Shown: one piece after another, positions 53,566 through 64,000 of the stretch
How the letters are laid out: the number at the start of each line of letters is the position of its first letter
Numbering within the stretch: position 1 is the stretch's first letter
Source of the DNA: Karalla daura
Lineage: Eukaryota > Chordata > Actinopteri > Chaetodontiformes > Leiognathidae
Assembly: GCA_029224185.1 (NCBI GenBank)
Contig: CM055189.1
Coordinates: 27,961,457 to 28,025,456 of the forward strand
DNA: 64,000 nucleotides
Reading direction: 5' to 3'
The notes under the pieces: generated by a model
Told to the model about the DNA's origin: nothing
Database searches by the model: none
Seen by the model: only the letters and a program-made list of their open reading frames with translations
Program-made: the position numbers and the translations under genes

Positions 53566-54179
53566 GAATGCACTGGCCAAAACTGGACCCAGCCGACTCT
53601 TATAGCCCCCATTTTTTTCCCCTTTAGCCTTGGTTGCTTCCTTCGTGCTCTAGTGTTATCCCCTCCTGCTTGGTGTCCTCCCCTTGTTGTCCCCAAGCCT
53701 GCACTCCGTCCAACTCCGTTTTTCTGTACTCTTTTCTGTGTCTTGTGTTTTGTGTCTTTTTGCCTGTCTCTTGTCTGCTGCAACCCGGTCCGCAGCAGTG
53801 ACTGCTGGGGACCCCTGCCATTTTCCTGCTGTTTCTCCAGACCTTCTGCTTTCACCAGAGGTTTATCAATGGGAGGTCCTCTGGCCGAGACTCCTTCAAT
53901 TCACTCCTCACTGGCTTGTATGAAAACTCTCAACAGGATGGTTAAGTTGTGCCGAGACTTTACCATTGGGCCTTTCCTGCCTCTGAGCTCCTGTCTAGTC
54001 ACCGGGGCCTACCTCTGTGCAGTACCTGAGCAGCAGGCGCTCCTCCTGAGCCCCAAGCAGCAAGAGCATCTCATCCGCAGTCCCCAGTTCCAGTTCCCCG
54101 AGCCTGACCTGCCTGACCAGTTCCTGTGCCTGACCTGCGCAGCCAGTTCCCTGAGCCTGAACAGCCGGACCAGTCCCCC

Positions 54180-56650
54180 CAGCCTGACCAATTCCCAGAG
54201 CGGTCTGACCGGCTCCACCAGTTTCCCGGAGCGGTCTGGCCGGCTCCTCCAGTTCCCGGAGCGGTCCGACCGGCTCCACCTGTTCCCGGAGTGGTCCGTC
54301 CGGCTCCACCAGTTCCCCGAGCGGTCCGACCGGCTCCTCCAGTTCCCGGAGCGGTCCGACCGGCTCCTCCAGTTCCCGGAGCGGTCCGACCGGCTCCTCC
54401 AGTTCCCGGAGCGGTCCGACCGGCTCCTCAGTTCCCGGAGCGGTCCGATTGGCTTCCCCAGTTCCCCGAATGGTCTGGCTGGCTCCACCAGTTCCCGGAG
54501 CGGTCTGACTGGCTCCACCAGTTTCCAGAGCGGTCTGACCGGCTCCTCCAGTTTCCGGAGCGGTCCGACCGGCTCCTCCAGTTCCCGGAGCGGTCCGACC
54601 GGCTCCTCCAGTTTCCGGAGTGGTCTGATTGGCTCCTCTACTTCCATGCGCAGTCCAAATGGCTCCACCAGTTCCCGGAGCGGTCCGATCGGCTCCACCA
54701 GTTCCCAGAGCGGTCCGACCGGCTCCACCAGTGCCCGGAGCGGTCCGACCGGCTCTTCCACATCCATGTGCGGCGTGACCGGCTTCTCCAGTTCCCTGAG
54801 CAGCCCGACCGGCTCTTCCAGTTCCACAAGCGGTCCGACCGGCTCCTTCAGTTCCCGGAGTGGTCCGATTTGGCTTCCCCAGTTTCCAGAATGGTCTGGC
54901 TGGCTCCACCAGTTCCCGGAGAGGTCCGACTGGCTCCACCAGTTTCCAGAGCGGTCTGACCGGCTCCACCTGTTCCCGGAGCGGTCCGACCGGCTCCACC
55001 AGTTTCCCGGAGCGGTCCGACGGGCTCCACCAGTTTTCGGAGCGGTCCGACGGGCTCCACTAGTTTCCCGAAGCGGTCCGCCCGGCTCCACTAGTTTCCC
55101 GGAGCGGTCCGACCAGCTCTTCCAGTTCCCGAGCGATCCTGCTGGCTCCTCCAGTTTCCCGAGCGATCCTGCCGGCTCTTCCAGTTCCACAAGCGGCCTG
55201 GCCGGCTTGACCAATTCCCAGAGCGATGTGATCGGCTCGACCAGTTCCCCGAGCAGCCGGACCGGCTCGACCAGTTCCCCGAGCGATCATGCCGGCTCTT
55301 CCAGTTCCCGGAGCGGTGTGACCGGCTCTTCCAGCTCCCAGAGCGGTCCGACTGGCTCCACCAGTTTCTGGAGCAGTCTGACCAGCTCCTCCAGTTTCCG
55401 GAGCAGTCTGACCGGCTCCTCCAGTTGCCAGACCGGTCCGACCGCCTTCACCAGTTACCGGAGAGGTCCAACTGGCTCTACCAGTTTCCAGAGCAGTCTG
55501 ACCGGCTCCTCCAGTTCCCGGAGCGGTTCGACCGGCTCTTCCAGTTTCCAGAGCAGTCTGACCGGCTCCTCCAGTTCCCAGAGCGGTCTGACCAGCTCTT
55601 CTAGTTCCCCGAGTGATCATGCCGGCTTTTCCAGTTCCCGGAGCGGTGTGACCGGCTCTTCCAGCTCCCAGAGCGGTCCGACTGGCTCCACCAGTTTCCG
55701 GAGCAGTCTGACCGGCTCCTCCAGTTCCCGGAGCGGTCTGACCAGCTCCTCCAGTTTCCGGAGCAGTCTGACCGGCTCCTCCAGTTGCCAGACCGGTCCA
55801 ACCGCCTTCACCAGTTCCCGGAAAGGTCCAACTGGCTCTACCAGTTTCCAGAGCAGTCTGACCGGCTCCTCCAGTTCCCGGAGCGGTCTGACCAGCTCTT
55901 CCAGTTCCCCGAGCGATCATGCCGGCTCTTCCAGTTCCCGGAGCGGTGTGACCGGCTCTTCCAGCTCCCAGAGCGGTCCGACTGGCTCCACCAGTTTCCG
56001 GAGCAGTCTGACCAGCTCCTCCAGTTTCCGGAGCAGTCTGACGGCTCCTCCAGTTCCCGGAGCGGTTCGACCGGCTCTTCCAGTTTCCAGAGCAGTCTGA
56101 CCAGCTCTTCCAGTTCCCCGAGCGATCATGCCGGCTCATCCAGTTCCCGGAGCGGTGTGACCGGCTCTTCCAGCTCCCAGAGCGGTCCGACTGGCTCCAC
56201 CAGTTTCCGGAGCAGTCTGACCAGCTCCTCCAGTTTCCGGAGCAGTCTGACCGGCTCCTCCAGTTGCCAGACCGGTCCGACCGCCTTCACCAGTTCCCGG
56301 AGTGGTCCAACTGGCTCTACCAGTTTCCAGACCAGTCCGACCGGCTCTTCCAGTTCCCGGAGCGGTCCGACCGACTCTTCCACTTCCACGTGCGGTGTGA
56401 CTGGCTTCTCCAGTTCCCTGAGCGGCCCGACGGGCTCCTTCAGTTCCCGGAGCGGTCCGACCAGCTCTTCCAGTTCCACAAGTGGTCCGACCGGCTCATC
56501 CAGTTCCACGAGCATTCTGACCAGCTCCTCCAGTTCCCTGACTAGTCCAACCTGCTCCTCCAGTTCCACGAGTGGTGCAACCGGCTCCTTCAGTTCCCAA
56601 AGCATTCCGACTGGCTCTTCCAGTTTCCGGAGTGGTCTGGCCGGCTCCGC
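54180..56650 (+). repeat. 30-bp minisatellite inside the LTR element (about 80 copies)
   Basis: Unit CCGGCTCCTCCAGTTCCCGG followed by AGCGGTCCGA, with many point variants. The unit is a multiple of three with few stops, so five or more frames remain open over hundreds of codons (Gly-Ser-Ser-Ser-Ser-Arg-Ser-Gly-Pro-Thr in one plus frame, Glu-Arg-Ser-Asp-Arg-Leu-Leu-Gln-Phe-Pro in another). Longer repeats are layered on top: a distinctive segment with GTTGCCAGACCGGTCC at about 55421 recurs 360 bp (12 units) later and again near 56260. The block is GC-rich beside the AT-richer LTR. Confidence 0.93.
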
Positions 56651-57091
56651 CAAGAGTCCCCAGAGTCCCATGCTGCTCCACCAGTGTCCAGCGTTGCAAT
56701 CAGCTTTCACCACTCTGTCTCCAGAGCAGCCTCTTCCACCTCCTGAGCCGCCTCCCCATCCTTTGAAGCGACCCCTGGAGCAATTTCCCAAGTCCCCAGC
56801 GGATGGTTTCCTTCCTCCAGAGCTCCCAGTGGCTGGTGTCATTCCTGCAGATCTCCAAGCGGTTGGTGTTGCACCTCCAGGGCTCCCGGCTGTGGGAGTC
56901 GTTCCTCCTATGTCCAGGGCTGTGGGTGCCACACTTCCTGAGACCTGACCAGCCACCTGACTGCCCCCTGTGCCTGTTTAGCCTGTTCTACTTGTCTGCT
57001 GGTTCTTTGTTTGGTTATTCTGCCCCCACCCCCCCTCCTGTCATCTTCCACCTCCCTAGGATGGATGGTCTTTTTGGCCGTCAAGAGCCGG

Positions 57092-57109
57092 CCTTTGAGG
57101 GGGGGGTAC
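57092..57109 (+). other. Polypurine tract of the LTR element
   Basis: TTTGAGGGGGGGGTAC directly before the 3' LTR, the expected primer site for plus-strand synthesis. Upstream, 56650-57091 is non-repetitive and includes a Pro/Leu-rich frame of unknown meaning. Confidence 0.8.
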
Positions 57110-57760
57110 TGTCACGGCCCTGTCTGTTTCTGTCACTGTGGTGAGTTTTGTCCTGTGCTGGGGTTCTGTCTTGTCATTTTCCTGTTTTATTTTGAAAGCC
57201 TGACCTTCCTTGTGTCTGCTCACTTGCCCTTCCCTCATGTCCCACCTGAGTCTCGTTCTCCCCTAATCACTGGTGCTTAAAGTCTGTGTCTGCCCTTTGT
57301 CTTGTCGCCAGTGCATTTTGATTTTCATTTTGATTTGGTTGCTTGTCTGTTTCAGCTCTCTTGTGCTCTCTGTTCCTTCTGGTTCTCATTGGTCTTGGTG
57401 TTTTCTGGTATTTCAGTTCGGCATTTGTGGATTTCCAGTTCCTAGTGTTTGTATTTCGAGTTCCTAGTGCTTTTCGGTCTTCTAGTGTTTCAAGCTTCTT
57501 TGTGGTCCTTTTCCTCATGTTCTCCCTGGGGTAAGCACACATCCTCATGTCTCGTCTGTGTTTTTGTCACCTTAGCTTCTTGAGTTTTTCCATGTTTGTA
57601 TCTTCACTATGGTTTGCCCCTTTTGTTAGTTGAATTCTTTGTATGGTTCCTTTTTAGTTTCTTTATTAAAATCACCATTCACGCATATTATTTGTGTATC
57701 GAGTCGTGCGTTTGGGTCCTCACTTTATTTTTAAATCACGCTCAACCTCAGGTTGTGACA
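57110..57760 (+). repeat. 3' LTR of the complete element
   Basis: 651 bp, the same as the 5' LTR as far as read. Followed by GACTC at 57761-57765 and the continuation of the interrupted satellite monomer. Confidence 0.93.
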
Positions 57761-60700
57761 GACTCCCAGAGTGGGAAAGGGCCCCCTCAGCATTGGGCAT
57801 GTCCAATGTCTTCTTAGCACCAGGCTGACATGCAGGACAGCTGAAAAATCAGCTCTTGTTTCGCTCTTTTCACGCTGCTCCCAGCCACACCCTAAGCAGC
57901 AGAAAAATTCTTTTTTCCAGTTTTGTAGGAACATTGGTGCTCTCTCATGCAGGGCAGGCCATCAACCCGTGCGCCTTGTGAAATTTAAACGACGAGCCTC
58001 ACCGTCTGCCCAGTGCAGCCTCTTCTCTCCATAAGCCCCCATTCATTTTCCCACCGCTGCCATCAATGTTAAACCTTACACTGCTCCTCGCGACTGTGGC
58101 CACAGTTCTCATAGTACACACACCAATTGGCGTCAGGGCGTTCTGGAGACTCTCCCCTACGGTGTGACAGTGAGCTCATATTCCAGATTGGTGAAAGCGT
58201 TGTCTCCGTAGAGCCAAATGTTTTTCACTTGGCACATTTGGCTTTTTCCCATAAGAATGAATGGGAAAAACAGAACTCCACAAACAAACATTCGCAACTT
58301 TGCCATACTTTGACTTTGAAACTTCATTTTCATTTCAAAAATTCAAGAAGCTTGTGGTGTGTTTGTGTCGTGAGTTGCACGCTGATAGGTTGTATGGTTT
58401 TTCAGCAGCACCTCTTCTCGACGACCATGTGCTCAGGTACCTGCTCCAATGTCTCCTCTGCTGACATGGCAATACAGAGTGATGAGGCGTCCAGCTTCAA
58501 TGCACCCCAGCAGATGGCACAGGCCCTGGGAGACTCCCAGAGTTGGAAAGGGCCCCCTCAGCATTGGGCATGTCCAATCTCTTCTGAGCACCGGGCCGAC
58601 ATGCGGGATCGCTTAAAAATCAGCTCTCGTTTCGCTCTTTTCACGCTGCTCCCAGCCACACCCTAAGCAGCAGAAAAATTCTTTTTTCCAGTTTTGTAGG
58701 AACATTGGTGCTTTCTCATGCGGGGCAGGCCATTAACATGTGCGCCTTGTGAAATTTAAACGACGAGCATCATCGTAGGCCCAGTGCAGCCTTTTCTCTC
58801 CATAAGCCCCCATTCATTTTCCCACCACTGCCATCAACATTTAACGTTACACTTCTCATCGCGACTGTGGCCACAGTTTTCATACTATACACACCAAATC
58901 GCGTCAGGGCGTTCTGGAGACTCTCCCCTACGGCGTGACAGTGAGCTCATATTCCAGATTGGTGAAAGAGCAGTCTCCATAGAGCCAAATGTTTATCACT
59001 TGGCCAATTAGGCATTTTCCGGAAGAATGAATGGGAAAAACAGAACTCCACAAACAAACATTCGCATCGTTGCCATACTTTGACTTTGAAACTTCATTTT
59101 CATTTCAAAAATTGAAGAAGCTTGTGGAGTGTTTGTGTAGCGAGTTGCACGCTGATAGGTTGTATGGTTTTTCAGCAGCACCTCTTCTCGATGACCATGT
59201 GCTCAGGTGCCTGCTCCATTGTCTCCTCTGCTGACATGGTAGTACAAAATGATGAGGCATCCAGCTTCAATGCACCCCAGCAGATGGCACAGGCCCTGGG
59301 AGACTCGCAGAGTGGGAAAGGGCCCCTTCAGCATTGGGCATGTCCAATCTCTTCTTCGCACCGGGCCGACATGCGGGATCGCTTAAAAATCAGCTCTTGT
59401 TTCGCTCTTTTCACGCTGCTCCCAGCCACACCCTAAGCAGCAGACAAATGATTTTTTCCAGTTTTGTAGGAACATTGGTGCTCTCTCATGCGGGGCAGGC
59501 CATAAACCCGTGCGCCTTGTGAAATTTAAACGACGAGCCTCATCGTAAGCCCAGTGCAGCCTTTTCTCTCCTTAAGCCCATATTCATTTTCCCACCACTG
59601 CCATCAATGTTAAACGTGACACTTCTCCTCGCGACTGTGGCCACAGTTCTATTAGTACACACACCAAATCGCGTCTGGGCGTTCTGGAGACTCTCCCCCA
59701 CGGCGTGACAGTGAGCTCATATTTCAGATAGGTGAAAGCGCAGTCTCCATAGAGCCAAATGTTTATCATTTGGCCAGTTTGGCTATTTCCCATAAGAATG
59801 AATGGGAAAAACAGAACTCCACAAACAAACATTTGCAACGTTGCCATGCTTTGACTTTGAAGCTTCATTTTCATTTCAAAAATTGAAGAAGCTTGTGGTG
59901 TGTTTGTGTAGCGAGTTGCACGCTGATTGGTTGTATGGTTTTTCAGCAGCACCTCTTCTTGACGACCATGTGCTCAGGTACCTGCTCCAATGTCTCCTCT
60001 GCTGACATGGTAATACAGAGTGATGAGGCGTCCAGCTTCAATGCACCCCAGCAGATGGCACAGGCCCTGGGAGACTCGCAGAGTTGGAAAGGGCCCCCTC
60101 AGCATTGGGCATGTCCAATCTCTTCTTAGCACCGGGCCGACATGCGGGATCGCTGAAAAATCAGCTCTTGCTACGCTCTTTTCACGCTGCTCCCAGCCAC
60201 ACCCTAAGCAGCAGAAAAATTCTTTTTTCCAGTTTTGTAGGAACATTGGTGCTCTCTCATGCAGGGCAGGCCATCAACCCGTGCGCCTTGTGAAATTTAA
60301 ACGACGAGCCTCACCGTCTGCCCAGTGCAGCCTCTTCTCTCCATAAGCCCCAATTCATTTTCCCACCGCTGCCATCAATGTTAAACCTTACACTTCTCCT
60401 CGCGACTGTGGCCACAGTTTTCATAGTACACACACCAATTGGCGTCAGGGCGTTCTGGAGACTCTCCCCTACGGTGTGACAGTGAGCTCATATTCCAGAT
60501 TGGTGAAAGCGTTGTCTCCATAGAGCCAAATGTTTATCACTTGGCCAATTTGGCTTTTTCCTATAAGAATGAATGGGAAAAACAGAACTCCACAAGCAAA
60601 CATTCGCAACGTTGCCATACTTTGACTTTGAAACTTCATTTTCATTTCAAAAATTGAAGAATCTTGTGGTGTGTTTGTGTAGCAAGTTGCACGCTGATAG

Positions 60701-63700
60701 GTTGTATGGTTTTTCAGCAGCGCCTGTTCTCGCCGGCCATGTGCTCAGGAAACTTCTCCAATGTCTCCTCTGCTGACATGATGATACAAAGTGATGAGGC
60801 GTCCAGCTTCAATGCACCCCAGCAGATGGCACAGGCCCTGGGAGACTCCCAGAGTTTGAAAGGGCCCCTTCAGCATTGGGCATGTCCAATCTCTTCTTAG
60901 CACCGGGCCGACATGCGGGATCGCTTAAAAATCAGCTCTCGTTTCGCTCTTTTCACGCTGCTCCCAGCCACACCCGACGCAGCAGAATAAATTCTGTTCT
61001 CCAGTTTTGTTGGACCATTGGTGCTCTCTCATGCGGGGCAGGCCATAAACCCGTGCGCCTTGTGAAATTTAAACGACGAGCCTCATCGTAGGCCCTGTGC
61101 ACCCTTTTCTCTCCATAAGCCCCCATTCATAGTCCTACCACTACCATCAATGTTAAACGTTACACTTCTCCTCGCGACTGGGGCCACAGTTCTCATAGTG
61201 CACACACCAAATCGTGTCAGGGCGTTCTGGAGACTCTCCCCTACGGCGTGACAGTGAGCTCGTATTCCAGACTGGGGAAAGCGTTGTCTCCATAGAGCCA
61301 AATGTTTATCACTTGGCACATTTGGCTTTTTCCCATAAGAATGAATGGGAAAAACAGAACTCCACAAACAAACATTCGCAACTTTGCCATACTTTGACTT
61401 TGAAACTTCATTTTCATTTCAAAAATTGAAGAATCTTGTGGTGTGTTTGTGTAGCGAGTTGCATGCTGATAGGTTGTATGGTTTTTCAGCAGCAACTCTT
61501 CTCGATGACCATGTGCTCAGGTACCTGCTCCAATGTCTCCTCTGCTGACATGGCAACACAAGGTGATGAGGCGTCCAGCTTCAATGCACCCCAGCAGATG
61601 GCACAGGCCCTGGGAGACTCCCAGAGTTGGAAAGGGCCCCCTCAGCATTGGGCATGTCCAATCTCTTCTGAGCACCGGGCCGACATGCGGGATCGCTTAA
61701 AAATCAGCTCTCGTTTCGCTCTTTTCACGCTGCTCCCAGCCACACCCTAAGCAGCAGAAAAATTCTTTTTTCCAATTTTGTAGGAACATTGGTGCTTTCT
61801 CATGCGGGGCAGGCCATTAACATGTGCGCCTTGTGAAATTTAAACGACGAGCATCATCGTCGGCCCAGTGCAGCCTTTTCTCTCCATAAGCCCCCATTCA
61901 TTTTCCCACCACTGCCATCAACATTTAACGTTACACTTCTCCTCGCGACTGTGGCCACAGTTTTCATACTATACACACCAAATCGCGTCAGGGCGTTCTG
62001 GAGACTCTCCCCTACGGCGTGACAGTGAGCTCATATTCCAGATTGGTGAAAGAGCAGTCTCCATAGAGCCAAATGTTTATCACTTGGCCAATTAGGCATT
62101 TTCCGGAAGAATGAATGGGAAAAACAGAACTCCACAAACAAACATTCGCATCGTTGCCATACTTTGACTTTGAAACTTCATTTTCATTTCAAAAATTGAA
62201 GAAGCTTGTGGAGTGTTTGTGTAGCGAGTTGCACGCTGATAGGTTGTATGGTTTTTCAGCAGCACCTCTTCTCGATGACCATGTGCTCAGGTGCCTGCTC
62301 CATTGTCTCCTCTGCTGACATGGTAGTACAAAATGATGAGGCGTCCAGCTTCAATGCACGCCAGCAGATGGCACAGGCTTTGCGAGACTCCCAGAGTGGG
62401 AAAGGGCCCCATCAGCATTGGGCATGTCCAATGTCTTCTTAGCACCAGGCCGACATGCAGGACAGCTGAAAAATCAGCTCTTGTTTCGCTCTTTTCACGC
62501 TGCTCCCAGCCACACCCTATGCAGCAGAAAAATTCTTTTTTCCAGTTTTGTAGGAACATTGGTGCTCTCTCATGCGGGGCAGGCCATAAACCCGTGCGCC
62601 TTGTGAAATTTAAACGACGAGCCTCACCGTCGGCCCAGTGCAGCCTCTTCTCTCCATAAGCCCCCATTCATTTTCCCACCGCTGCCATCAATGTTCAACC
62701 TTACACTTCACCTCGCGACTGTGGCCACAGTTATCAAAGTCCACATACCAAATCGCGTCAGGGCGTTCTGGAGACTCTCCCCTACGGTGTGACAGTGAGC
62801 TCATATTCCAGATAGGAGAAAGCGTTGTCTCCATAGAGCCAAATATTTATCACTTGGCCAAATTGGCTTTTTCCCATAAGAATGAATGGGAAAAACAGAA
62901 CTCCACAAACCAACATTCTCAACGTTGCCATACTTTGACTTTGAAACTTCATTTTCATTTCAAAAATTGAAGAATCCTGTGGTGTGTTTGTGTAGCGAGT
63001 TGCACGCTGATAGGTTGTATGGTTTTTCAGCAGCGCCTCTTCTCGGCGACCATGTGCTCAGGTACCTGCTCCAATGTCTCCTCTGCTGACATGATAATAC
63101 AAAGTGATCAGGCGTCCAGCTTCAATGCACCCCAGCAGATGGCACAGGCCTTGGGAGACTCCAAGAGTGGGAAATGGCCCCCTCAGCATTGGGCATGTCC
63201 AATCTCTTCTTAGCACCGGGCCGACATGCGGGATCGCTGAAAAATCAGCTCTCGTTTCGCTCTTTTCATGCTGCTCCCAGCCACACCCTAAGCAGAAGAC
63301 AAATTCTATATTCCAGTTTTGTAGGAACATTGGTGCTCTCTCATGCGGGGCAGGCCATAAACCCGTGCGCTTTGTGAAATTTAAACGACGAGCCTCACCG
63401 TCGGCCCAGTGCAGCCTCTTCTCTCCATAAGCCCCCATTCAATTTCACAACGCTGCCATCAATGTTAAACCTGACACTTCTACTCGCAACTGTGGCCACA
63501 GTTTTCATAGGACACACACCAAATCGTGTCAGGGCGTTCTGGAGACTCTCCCCTACGGCGTGACAGTGAGCTCATATTCCAGATTGGTGAAAGCGTAGTC
63601 TCCATAGAGCCAAATGTTTATCACTTGGCCAATTTGGCTTTTTCCCATAAGAATGAATGGGAAAAACAGAACTCCACAAACCAACATTCTCAACGTTGCC

Positions 63701-64000
63701 ATACTTTGACTTTGAAACTTCATTTTCATTTCAAAAATTGAGGAAACCTGTGGTGTGTTTGTGTAGCGAGTTGCACGCTGATAGGTTGTATGGTTTTTCA
63801 GCAGCGCCTCTTCTCGGCGACCATGTGCTCAGGTACCTGCTCCAATGTCTCCTCTGCTGACATGATAATACAAAGTGATCAGGCGTCCAGCTTCAATGCA
63901 CCCCAGCAGATGGCACAGGCTTTGGGAGACTCCAAGAGTGGGAAATGGCCCCCTCAGCATTGGGCATGTCCAATCTCTTCTTAGCACCGGGCCGACATGC
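57761..64000 (+). repeat. 771-bp satellite array, block B last part
   Basis: About eight monomers running off the window end. From the LTR on, 57110-61873 matches 3381-8144 at offset 53,729, and 61324-64000 matches 1-2677 at offset 61,323; the difference of 7594 bp is the higher-order period. Small differences (for example GCTGCC...LLHC versus LLQC codons near 6258/59987) show the copies are not exact duplicates of one read set. Confidence 0.95.

Larger units (their letters stand above)
52915..57760 (+). mobile_element. Complete non-autonomous LTR retrotransposon (4846 bp)
   Basis: Identical-length LTRs at 52915-53565 and 57110-57760, seen as near-identical, with GACTC duplications at 52910-52914 and 57761-57765. 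The interior of 3544 bp has no gag, protease, RT or integrase signature. It opens GAATGCACTGGCC and includes CTGGACCCAGCCGACT, which resembles the Met-Asp-Pro-Ala-Asp gag start of many fish gypsy elements with CTG in place of ATG. It then holds a 30-bp minisatellite and ends in the polypurine tract TTTGAGGGGGGGGTAC. The LTR ends and this tract resemble Ty3/gypsy, so it was probably mobilised by gypsy enzymes. No family name can be given. Confidence 0.88.

Noticed and set aside
53553..53855. Minus-strand basic frame beside the 5' LTR as a gene
   Set aside because: Short, unrelated to known families as far as I can tell, and within the interior of the LTR element.
53401..56100. 899-codon Ser/Gly/Pro-rich open frame as a real structural or adhesin-like protein
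   Set aside because: It starts at TTG inside an LTR and most of it is the 30-bp minisatellite, which is equally open in other frames on both strands. Better explained as a repeat artefact inside a non-autonomous element.

Overview
The window looks like repeat-dominated heterochromatin of a teleost fish, probably pericentromeric or subtelomeric. The evidence is the mix of mobile elements: a Rex3/RTE LINE, an RNase H-bearing I/Nimb-type LINE, an L2/CR1-type LINE, a BEL/Pao element, Ty3/gypsy elements with a chromodomain-type pol end, a Tc1 transposase remnant, a hAT MITE, a broken THAP gene and a short vertebrate-type (TTAGGG)n tract. No intact host gene was found. The only long intact coding frame with a convincing function is the ORF of the Rex3 element.

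Layout. Positions 1-8144 and 41196-64000 are two blocks of one satellite with a 771-bp monomer, in the same orientation. The satellite carries copies of a 651-bp LTR, always at the same nucleotide of the monomer and flanked by the same 5-bp duplication GACTC. Two copies are solo LTRs (3381-4031 and 50717-51367). The third site holds a complete 4846-bp element (52915-57760) whose interior is a 30-bp minisatellite instead of gag-pol. The LTR has become part of the satellite's higher-order repeat: one unit is 2198 bp (two monomers + LTR + duplication) and another is 7594 bp (nine monomers + LTR + duplication). A full-length Rex3 with a 12-bp target duplication interrupts the second block at 44175-47544.

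Between the satellite blocks: an assembly gap (8145-8244); a full-length I/Nimb-type LINE (8301-13550, minus); a candidate host exon (13794-14055, minus); an 18-bp minisatellite (14214-16430); a decayed BEL/Pao element (16431-22790, minus); a second block of the same 18-bp minisatellite (22790-24760); low-complexity and motif-rich DNA (24761-27170); three CCGCCAT (YY1-like) sites spaced 34 bp apart upstream of a two-exon THAP pseudogene (27471-28182); a 46-copy CTAT microsatellite; a Tc1 fragment; a roughly 177-bp tandem repeat (29470-30362); a hAT MITE (30718-31118); a gypsy element (31742-35893, minus) split by an interstitial telomere tract; and a roughly 127/254-bp tandem repeat (35886-41195) interrupted by an L2-type LINE (35954-39746, minus).

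The genes do not form a pathway. Almost every coding frame belongs to a mobile element, and most are broken by stops and frameshifts. The main point of interest is how satellite expansion and retrotransposition interact: a retrotransposon fixed at one site is being multiplied by satellite turnover while LTR-LTR recombination strips out its interior, and minisatellites are growing in or beside LTR elements.
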